Part shown: one piece after another, positions 16,112 to 22,588 of the stretch | Position numbering within the stretch: position 1 is the stretch's first letter | How the letters are laid out: every line of letters begins with the position of its first letter | Notes under the pieces: model-generated | Database searches by the model: none | Seen by the model: only the letters and a program-made list of their open reading frames with translations | What the model was told of the DNA's origin: nothing | Origin: Methanobacteriota archaeon | GTDB taxonomy: Archaea > Methanobacteriota > Methanobacteria > Methanobacteriales > Methanobacteriaceae | DNA length: 27,290 bases | Assembly (NCBI GenBank): GCA_023409695.1 | Contig: JAEYQZ010000215.1 | Location: 1-27,290 of the forward strand | Direction of reading: 5' to 3' | Translations under genes and position numbers: made by a program

Positions 16112-16876
16112 CTATTTTAATGTTTGCTTAGTTAGTTTAGCCGCGAATACTCCTGCACCAAAGCCATTATCGATATTTACAACTGCAATCCCCGGAGCAC
16201 ATGACTGGAGCATTGCAAAAAGAGCAGTAAATCCACCCTCACCAACACCATAACCCACTGATGTTGGAACGCCGATAACCGGTACATCAACAAGTCCGGC
16301 AACAACAGAAGGCAATGCACCTTCCATTCCTGCAACCACTACGAGTGCTTTAACATCTGCTTCAATCATTTCAGTGATATGTGCAAAAAGCCTGTGAATT
16401 CCTGCAACACCCACATCATAGGATGTTAAAACTTCACAGCCCACTTCCTCAGCGGTTATCCGTGCTTCCTCTGCAACTGGAATATCAGATGTTCCAGCGG
16501 TGATTACTCCAATTTTACCCTCTTTTTCGATTTCATGGTTTTTAATGAGTAAAATTTTGGCCCGCTTGTTGTAATCCAATTCAAAACCTTTATCCTCAAG
16601 AATGCTAATTTCAGGCTTTATTAAATCATATCTTTCTTTTTCAAGTTTTGTTATCATTAATCTGCCGCTATCTGCACCTCTAAGTATGATTTTTATAAGA
16701 TCTTCATCTTCTTTGCTTTCTGCAAAAATTGCCTCAGGGATTCCAGTTCTTGCCTCTCTACCTGTGTCCAACTTTGCAAAATCCCCTATTTCCTCAATTT
16801 GCATTGTTTTAAGCTGTTTCTCGGCTTCTTGAAGCGAAATTTTTCCATCCATAAGTTCTTGAAGTATTTCTTTCAT
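16112..16876 (-). CDS. larB: LarB-type carboxylase (nickel-pincer cofactor synthesis family)
   Basis: LarB carboxylates nicotinic acid adenine dinucleotide to the biscarboxylated pyridinium mononucleotide, the first step to the nickel-pincer cofactor. It carries a C-terminal AIR-carboxylase (PurE)-like domain. The blocks here are GVITAGTSDIPVAEEA, GVAGIHRLFAHI, VVAGMEGALPSVVAGLVDVPVIGVPTS and NIDNGFGAGVFAA; the N-terminal half has GKISLQEAEKQL. The frame is open up to a GTG at 16903, but the TATA box at 16904-16911 would then adjoin that codon and transcription would start inside it. The ATG at 16876 (254 residues, GTGAT just upstream) fits better. No larC or larE is present in the window, so its role in a methanogen is uncertain. 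Confidence 0.85.
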   Translation of the reverse strand: MKEILQELMDGKISLQEAEKQLKTMQIEEIGDFAKLDTGREARTGIPEAIFAESKEDEDLIKIILRGADSGRLMITKLEKERYDLIKPEISILEDKGFELDYNKRAKILLIKNHEIEKEGKIGVITAGTSDIPVAEEARITAEEVGCEVLTSYDVGVAGIHRLFAHITEMIEADVKALVVVAGMEGALPSVVAGLVDVPVIGVPTSVGYGVGEGGFTALFAMLQSCAPGIAVVNIDNGFGAGVFAAKLTKQTLK

Positions 16877-16903
16877 AGTATCACTAAATATTGTCCACTT
16901 CAC

Positions 16904-16911
16904 TATATAAA
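16904..16911 (-). promoter_or_regulatory. TATA box of larB
   Basis: TTTATATA on the minus strand. Transcription would start about 25 bases downstream, near 16883, seven bases before the ATG at 16876. This decides between the two candidate starts. Confidence 0.55.
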
Positions 16912-17009
16912 GATCGAAGTATAAATTAATATTTTGTACGATAACTTATTTTATTTAACCCATTAAAATAATAGTCCATACAATTAAACAGATTCTAGAG
17001 GAATACAAA

Positions 17010-19319
17010 ATGGAAAAAGCCAGGATTTTAGTTCAGGGAATCGTTCAAGGTGTTGGATTTAGACCAACAGTTTACAGAATAGCAGAAGAAATGAAACTTA
17101 ATGGATATGTTAGAAATCTTGGAAACAGTGTTGAAATCATTTTAGAAGGTAAAAAAGGAGAAATTGAAAATTTTGCAAATAATTTAAAGCAGAATAAACC
17201 TCCAATATCTAAGATAACCTATTTAGAAATAGAATGGTTAAGTTCTTATGAAACCCCAGAATTTGATAATTTCATGATCCTTGAAAGTTCCGCTGACTTT
17301 TCAGGGTCTTCTGTAATTCCTCCAGATGTTGCAATATGCGACAAATGCCTGGAAGAAACACTTAATAAAGGAAATAACAGGTATAAATATCCATTTACTG
17401 CATGTACTGATTGTGGACCTCGTTTTACAGTTATAAAATCAATTCCTTACGACCGCGTGCGGACATCCATGGACGAATTCCCACTCTGCGATGAGTGCAT
17501 GATCGAATATAAAGATCCGCTGGACCGCCGTTACCACGCTGAAGCTACCTGCTGTCCAACATGCGGGCCTTCTGTCTTTCTTTACAAAGACAAAATTTTA
17601 GATGTAGAAAATCCAATAAAAGAGGCTGCAAAACTCATAGATGAAGGGAATATACTCGCTATAAAAGGAATAGGTGGAACTCATCTTGTTGCAAAGACAA
17701 CAGAAGATGATCCTGTAATCACTTTAAGAAAACGGCTTGGGAGGATGAATCAACCCTTTGCATGCATGTCACCAGATATTGAAACTATAAAGACATTTGC
17801 AGAGGTAAGAGATTTTGAAGAAGACGCCCTCCTATCAAGAAGAAGACCTATAGTCGTGCTTAACAAGAATAATAATTATTATTTAGCTCCTTCTGTCGCT
17901 CCAGAACTCCATAATCTTGGAATAATGCTTCCTTATTCTGGACTGCAGCACTTACTCTTCCAGGAAACCGATGAGCCGGCTTATATTATGACATCAGCAA
18001 ATATACCCGGAGAACCGATGCTCATTGATAATGAAGAAATTGTAAATAAAATGGAGGGAATTGCAGATTACTGTCTTCTTCATGATAGAAAAATAATTAA
18101 CCGGTGCGATGATTCAGTTATCCGATTTAGAGCTGGAGATCTGGCTTTTATAAGGCGCTCAAGAGGATATGTGCCAGAGCCATATGACTTCTCAAATATA
18201 GCAGAGGATACAAATATTCTTGCATTGGGGCCTGAACTAGATGTAACTTTTGCTCTCCTTAAAGATAAAAAGTGCTACGTATCACAGCATATTGGTAATA
18301 CAACGAAATATGAAACTTACAAATATCTTCAAGAAGCCATAGATTACATGATAGACATAACAAGGACTGAAAAAATAGATGCTGTAGCATGCGACCTCCA
18401 CCCAATGTTTTTTACAACTAAACTCGCCCATGAATTGAGCAAAAAGTTTGAATGTGAGGTTTTCGGTGTACAGCACCACCATGCGCATGCAGGTGCATTG
18501 TTTATAGATCATGGCATTGATGAACTGATATGTGTCGCTGCCGACGGTGTAGGTTACGGAGATGATGGATCTGCATGGGGCGGTGAGATATTACATGTTA
18601 CAGATGAGAATTATAACCGTTTAGGAAGTTTAATGCCTCAAAACATGGCGGGTGGAGATTTAACTACCAAATATCCTATACGTATGGTCATGGCCATGAT
18701 ACATGACTACTACGATGATGAAGAACTTAAGCAGCTTATGAAAAATGAGTATGTTAACTATTTCAAGCACGGCGAAAAGGAAATAGATCTCATATTAAAA
18801 CAGTTTGAACGCGGCTTCAATCTCCAGAAAACAACGAGTACAGGACGTGTTCTCGATGCAATTTCTTCTGCACTCGGAATTTGCGGCAAAAGGACTTATG
18901 AAGGAGAATGTTCAATGAAACTTGAATCTACAGCTTACTATGGCGCAGATACATGTGAAATCCCCGTTGAAATTAAAAAACATGATGGGATGAATATTCT
19001 TGATACTTCACAAATAATGATTTCAGTTTTGGAAAATAAAGAGAAAGGAATACCTGTAAAGAATATTGCATGTTCTGCACAAAGGGCTGTTGCTGAAGGC
19101 CTTGCAAAATTAGGTATTAAAGCAGCAGATAAAACTGGCGTAGATGTAATAGGTGGAACCGGCGGTGTGTTTTACAATGAAGCCATAAGTAAAACCATAA
19201 AAGATGTTGTAACGAAAGATGGATATGATTTTATTCAGCATAAAAATACCTGTGCTGGAGATGGCTCTGTATCTCTAGGTCAGGTTGCTATTGCTGCACT
19301 CCACTACAGGGATCAATAA
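17010..19319 (+). CDS. hypF: Carbamoyltransferase HypF (NiFe hydrogenase maturation)
   Basis: A full-length 769-residue HypF, which makes the cyanide ligands of the NiFe hydrogenase site by transferring carbamoyl from carbamoyl phosphate to HypE via an adenylate. Domains in order: acylphosphatase (1-95, with VQGVGFRP and R18), two Cys4 zinc fingers (C110-x2-C113 with CTDCGP, then CDEC with CCPTC), a YrdC-like nucleotide-binding domain (about 200-385, with KGIGGTHL and MTSANIPGEPM), and a Kae1-like carbamoyltransferase domain with the metal-binding QHHHAHAG at 488-495. GAGG lies 7-8 bases before the ATG. It is divergent from larB. Methanobacteriales need it for their F420-reducing, Mvh and Ech-type hydrogenases. 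No other hyp gene is adjacent. Confidence 0.96.
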   Translation: MEKARILVQGIVQGVGFRPTVYRIAEEMKLNGYVRNLGNSVEIILEGKKGEIENFANNLKQNKPPISKITYLEIEWLSSYETPEFDNFMILESSADFSGSSVIPPDVAICDKCLEETLNKGNNRYKYPFTACTDCGPRFTVIKSIPYDRVRTSMDEFPLCDECMIEYKDPLDRRYHAEATCCPTCGPSVFLYKDKILDVENPIKEAAKLIDEGNILAIKGIGGTHLVAKTTEDDPVITLRKRLGRMNQPFACMSPDIETIKTFAEVRDFEEDALLSRRRPIVVLNKNNNYYLAPSVAPELHNLGIMLPYSGLQHLLFQETDEPAYIMTSANIPGEPMLIDNEEIVNKMEGIADYCLLHDRKIINRCDDSVIRFRAGDLAFIRRSRGYVPEPYDFSNIAEDTNILALGPELDVTFALLKDKKCYVSQHIGNTTKYETYKYLQEAIDYMIDITRTEKIDAVACDLHPMFFTTKLAHELSKKFECEVFGVQHHHAHAGALFIDHGIDELICVAADGVGYGDDGSAWGGEILHVTDENYNRLGSLMPQNMAGGDLTTKYPIRMVMAMIHDYYDDEELKQLMKNEYVNYFKHGEKEIDLILKQFERGFNLQKTTSTGRVLDAISSALGICGKRTYEGECSMKLESTAYYGADTCEIPVEIKKHDGMNILDTSQIMISVLENKEKGIPVKNIACSAQRAVAEGLAKLGIKAADKTGVDVIGGTGGVFYNEAISKTIKDVVTKDGYDFIQHKNTCAGDGSVSLGQVAIAALHYRDQ

Positions 19320-19327
19320 TTTTTTTT
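19320..19327 (+). terminator. Oligo-T terminator after hypF
   Basis: Eight T start directly after the TAA stop, with a second run of five T two bases later. Confidence 0.55.
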
Positions 19328-19850
19328 AATTTTTAATACATTCTAAATCAATTCTTTTTTTGCTGCATATAACCTATTAAATAGTTTAATGTGGCTCTCT
19401 TAAAAAACCTAATTTTATCTTTTAAATTAAATAAAGTAATGGCTTACCTAACATAATATCCATCAAATTTTAGTGTTATAATCTATTTTTAAGTATTAAC
19501 TATCTACAATATAATATTACGTTTAGTTATAAAGTAAAGTTAGTATTAACTAATTTTAAGGGCAAAATCCGGCAAAAAAAGACCAAAAAAGACTTATTTT
19601 AGAAAAAGCTTTAAAAACTTTTAAATTAAATTAATAGGCATTTTACTTGTCCCATTTATCTATTACGTAATTTATATGCTACATTACCCTTGAATATGTT
19701 TTACACCATTTAAGACTCTTTTTCAATCCATAATGTCCCGATATAAAAGCTCTAAATAAAGTTATTTTATGGAAATAAAGTATAAATTGGGCTATTTTCT
19801 TAAAAATAACAATGCAGTGAGTTCGCCCGAGAAACAATTGTTAAATACGT

Positions 19851-19892
19851 TATCAGCGTGCCTTAAATTTAAAAATAAGCTATCAGCGTGCC
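19851..19892 (+). repeat. Direct repeat TATCAGCGTGCC x2, period 30
   Basis: The 12-base word occurs at 19851-19862 and at 19881-19892. Both copies are GC-rich against an AT-rich background and lie 25 and 55 bases before a TATA box, where an activator or upstream regulator would bind. Confidence 0.55.
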
Positions 19893-19909
19893 GATTTTTT
19901 GAAAAAAAA

Positions 19910-19925
19910 CCAAAACATTTATATG
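19910..19925 (+). promoter_or_regulatory. Promoter of the secreted wall-enzyme gene
   Basis: A purine-rich BRE-like CCAAAAC at 19910-19916 is followed by TTTATATG at 19918-19925. Transcription is predicted near 19945. The coding region starts at 20129 at the earliest, so the leader would be about 185 bases. Confidence 0.5.
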
Positions 19926-20021
19926 TGATCCTGATGTGAACTAATGCTGTCCCAAAATAGCTTAAATGGTTAAACACTTTCATAATACATTACTTAAATT
20001 ATGTATTAAAACTAAAAAATC

Positions 20022-20112
20022 ATAATATTGCACTGAACTCGTATTATGAAGTAAGTGATACCATAGTAGGTGGGCTATTGGGTCAAGAAATTTTCCTATG
20101 ACATTGTCATAG
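20022..20112 (+). promoter_or_regulatory. Structured leader: hairpins before the ribosome binding site
   Basis: Visible inverted repeats are CATAATA with TATTATG (about 20022-20047) and a perfect CTATGACA-T-TGTCATAG palindrome at 20096-20112, which folds as a 7-bp stem with loop ATT and ends 4 bases before GGAGGCGGT. A weaker pairing (CCATAG with CTATTGG) lies between. I could not match it to a known riboswitch class. Confidence 0.4.
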
Positions 20113-20128
20113 AATCGGAGGCGGTACA

Positions 20129-20992
20129 ATTAAGCGGAAACTCACATATGCAACAATGGTTGCAGTATGTGTGATGTTCAGTACGTTGCCATTTGCAACA
20201 GCTACTGAAATCCAAAATACAACTTTTAATGTGACACAAAGCTCATCCGTAAATGCGGTTACGGAAAAGGGCTTAAAAACAGGAGCAAACGGAACATACG
20301 TTGTTGAATTACAGAAATGGCTCAAAGAACAGGGATATTACACAGGAGACGTTGATGGATCATTTGGTCCATACACAGAGCTAGCAGTTAAATACTTCCA
20401 GAATGACTCATGTATAGTCGTAGATGGATGGGTTGCAGAACAAACAGTAGGTGCAATGGAAGACATAAACGGTGTAAACATATTTGAAGAAGTATTCGGT
20501 ACTTCTAAAAGTTCCAGTAATGTCAAATCAACAGATAAAACAAACGTAACCAAAAGCTCAACAACTACCACTAAATCTAATGTAAGCAAAACAAGCTCAA
20601 CAACTACAAGTGTAACTAAAAAACAGAGCACAAGCACAGCTACAAGTACAAGTAAAAAAACCAGTACAGCATCATATTCAACTCTATCAGCGATCCTTGC
20701 AAGCGGTGCTAAATACGGATACAGTCACTCAGCCAGTACAGCAGCTGGAATGGTGGCAATAGGAAGCGGAGACTGCTGGGCAATGAGTGAATACCTCTAT
20801 GGAAAACTCTCTGCAGCAGGTATCCATTCAAGAATAGTTCAGTACAGTACAGCATACTCAGCAAACCACAGATCAGTTCAACTGTATCAAAACGGTGCAT
20901 GGGTTGACGTTCCGTACTCAAGTTATGGCTACAGTACCATGTTCAAGGCTACTTCAAGTAAGCCTGGAATGACTGTTTTAGCTTCTTGCTAA
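20129..20992 (+). CDS. Secreted PG-binding and transglutaminase-like wall protein, probable ATT start
   Basis: The product has a signal peptide (KRKLTYATMVAVCVMFSTLPFATA). A PG_binding_1-type domain follows (GANGTYVVELQKWLKEQGYY, DGSFGPYTELAVKYFQ), then a Ser/Thr/Lys-rich linker of about 65 residues. A C-terminal transglutaminase-like domain carries a Cys-His-Asp set: C216 in GDCWAM, H247 in NHRSV and D260 in WVDVPY. It probably binds and cuts or modifies wall peptides, like the C71 pseudomurein endoisopeptidases PeiW/PeiP in mechanism, but that link is inferred. The first ATG (20156, 278 residues) lacks both a ribosome binding site and the positive n-region. An in-frame ATT at 20129 has GGAGG 7 bases upstream and restores K-R-K, giving 287 residues. 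Confidence 0.75.
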   Translation: MKRKLTYATMVAVCVMFSTLPFATATEIQNTTFNVTQSSSVNAVTEKGLKTGANGTYVVELQKWLKEQGYYTGDVDGSFGPYTELAVKYFQNDSCIVVDGWVAEQTVGAMEDINGVNIFEEVFGTSKSSSNVKSTDKTNVTKSSTTTTKSNVSKTSSTTTSVTKKQSTSTATSTSKKTSTASYSTLSAILASGAKYGYSHSASTAAGMVAIGSGDCWAMSEYLYGKLSAAGIHSRIVQYSTAYSANHRSVQLYQNGAWVDVPYSSYGYSTMFKATSSKPGMTVLASC

Positions 20993-21187
20993 TAAGCCAG
21001 GTTATTAGATGATCAGCAGCTTTTATGCTGTTGATTATCTTTTAAATTCCTATTTTTAAAATAAAATTTAAAATTAGATTGATAATTAATAAATAAAAAA
21101 AATTAATTTTATTAAATATTACTCTGAACCTAATTTTAAGTTCAAAAAAAGTAACTTAGATTCTATTCATTTAATGTAAAATTAAAG

Positions 21188-21664
21188 TTAATAGGGACGT
21201 TCAATATTCCCTTCTAATAATTTGATTATATTTCTTCTTCGTTTTGCTTCCATTAACAGTATTTCAGCATATTTTTTTGCCTTGTCATATCTCTCTATGA
21301 GATCTTCAAGATCTTCAATTACATCTTCATGCCCCAAACTGAACCGAGCCTCTATCTCCTGTAATTTTGAGAAATCATCCCCTTTAACGTCCATTTTGAT
21401 AGTATCTCTATCTATACATATTTGAATTTCGACTTTTTGAGATATATCATAATATTTTCGTGGCCGACCACGTTCTATCTTTTGAAAAGAAGATTTTAAA
21501 AGCCCTAACTCTTCCATTGCTTTTAAATGTTCAATGATGGCTTTTTGCCCTATTTCAAGTTCCTTTGATATTTCACTTACAAAACGGGGCTCTCCTGTTA
21601 ATAGAATCAGTATATCTCTTCTTGTCTTACATCCCATGACATCAAGTATTGCTTCAAGATCCAT
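21188..21664 (-). CDS. ArsR-type winged-helix regulator, divergent from grpE
   Basis: A 158-residue regulator. The winged helix at residues 5-75 reads MGCKTRRDILILLTGEPRFV, then EISKELEIGQKAIIEHLKAMEELGLL and the wing GRPRKYYDIS. The C-terminal half (about 95-155) is a charged, helical probable coiled coil for dimerisation. GGGATGA precedes the ATG and CATATATAAATTTT, upstream, is the likely TATA box. It is divergent from grpE-dnaK-dnaJ. Winged-helix repressors such as Phr of Pyrococcus control archaeal heat-shock genes, so a role in chaperone control is possible, but only the position suggests it. Confidence 0.8.
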   Translation of the reverse strand: MDLEAILDVMGCKTRRDILILLTGEPRFVSEISKELEIGQKAIIEHLKAMEELGLLKSSFQKIERGRPRKYYDISQKVEIQICIDRDTIKMDVKGDDFSKLQEIEARFSLGHEDVIEDLEDLIERYDKAKKYAEILLMEAKRRRNIIKLLEGNIERPY

Positions 21665-21768
21665 TTTTCATCCCTGATTAAAGTTATTTAAATTTAAATA
21701 TCTTCCATTTAAAATTTATATATGAAGTTTCATTAATTAGATATAGTATTCATACATTCATGACCCGC

Positions 21769-21778
21769 ATCACGTGAT
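21769..21778. promoter_or_regulatory. ATCACGTGAT palindrome in the divergent spacer
   Basis: A perfect 10-bp palindrome, GC-richer than its surroundings, in the spacer between the ArsR-type gene and grpE. Candidate operator only. Confidence 0.35.
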
Positions 21779-21936
21779 CTGTGTTTAAATTTATACTGAT
21801 TAAATTCTAAAATTTAAACAAACTACATTTCAAGTTATAATATAAGTGTCTTGCAGCAAGTTATTAACATGAATGTATAATAAATTTAATACAAACACTT
21901 TACTTTTTTTATACAATTACCATATTGGTAGAAAGA

Positions 21937-22001
21937 TTTATATAACCTTTTGTAACTATAACCTATTAAAGATTACTATTATTTTTATCACTACAAAAGG
22001 T
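21937..22001 (+). promoter_or_regulatory. grpE promoter with 10-bp inverted repeat
   Basis: TTTATATA at 21937-21944, preceded by purine-rich GAAAG, is the TATA box. ACCTTTTGTA at 21945-21954 is the exact reverse complement of TACAAAAGGT at 21992-22001. The first arm abuts the TATA box and the second contains most of the AAGGTGA ribosome binding site of grpE. The predicted transcription start (about 21963-21968) falls between the arms. Confidence 0.5.
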
Positions 22002-22007
22002 GAATTA

Positions 22008-22523
22008 ATGACTGATAAAGATGAGTTAAAAACGCTAAAAAATGATCTGAAAGAGAAAGAATCAGAAATTGAAGATCTGAACAAGCAGATTGAAGAAAAA
22101 GATCAGAAAATAGATGATTATTTCTCACAAATGCAGCGACTTCAAGCTGATTTTGAAAATTATAAGAGACGATCAGAAAAAGATATTGACAGCTTCAGAA
22201 AGTATGCCAATGAAGGCCTGATCATCAAATTAATAGACACTTACGAAGACCTCAAGAGAGCTTTAAAATCAAGCGAAGAGGGCGAAAACCTCAAAGAAGG
22301 TGTTGAATTAATTTACAAGAATCTGAAAAATGTACTTGAAAAAGAAGGGCTTGAAGAAATCCCAACTACCGGTGAAAAATTCGATCCATTTAAACATGAA
22401 GCATTAATGACAGAAAACCATGAAGACTATGAAAGTGGAGTCGTAACCGAAGAACTTGCAAAGGGATATACCCTCAAATCAAAAGTAATCAAATGTGCAA
22501 TGGTTAAAGTTTGCAAAAAATAA
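22008..22523 (+). CDS. grpE: Nucleotide exchange factor GrpE
   Basis: The GrpE dimer releases ADP from DnaK. Residues 1-45 form a heptad coiled coil (KEKESEIEDLNKQIEEKDQK), followed by the family core QADFENYKRRSEKD, then LIDTYEDLKRAL and the beta domain FDPFKHEAL, with GYTLKSKVIKCAMVKV at the end. The frame is open 45 codons further up to an ATG at 21873, but that part runs through the TATA box; GGTGA before the ATG at 22008 fixes the start (171 residues). The dnaK gene starts 65 bases downstream. Confidence 0.95.
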   Translation: MTDKDELKTLKNDLKEKESEIEDLNKQIEEKDQKIDDYFSQMQRLQADFENYKRRSEKDIDSFRKYANEGLIIKLIDTYEDLKRALKSSEEGENLKEGVELIYKNLKNVLEKEGLEEIPTTGEKFDPFKHEALMTENHEDYESGVVTEELAKGYTLKSKVIKCAMVKVCKK

Positions 22524-22588
22524 TCAATTTACGTTAAATTAAAAATATTTACAGAAATTATGAAATGTTAGTAAAATAAGGTGATATA

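Larger units (their letters stand above)
19328..20128. other. 800-base spacer; promoter and long leader in its last third
   Basis: No gene is supported in this stretch. The first 500 bases are AT-rich with short runs such as TAGTATTAACTA and a pair of GGCAAAA/CGGCAAAA words near 19561-19577. From 19851 on there is order: direct repeats, a TATA box, then a leader of about 185 bases with hairpins that ends in a GGAGGCGGT ribosome binding site. Confidence 0.55.

Noticed and set aside
19792..19983. 63-residue minus-strand frame with repeated RHAD words
   Set aside because: The repetition is only the translation of the TATCAGCGTGCC direct repeats; no start signals.
19945..20128. ydaO-type c-di-AMP riboswitch before the wall enzyme
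   Set aside because: The position and gene type fit, but I cannot find the conserved core of that class. It is left as an unclassified leader.
21873..22007. 45-residue N-terminal extension of GrpE
   Set aside because: It runs through the TATA box and promoter, its composition is unlike GrpE, and GGTGA marks the ATG at 22008.
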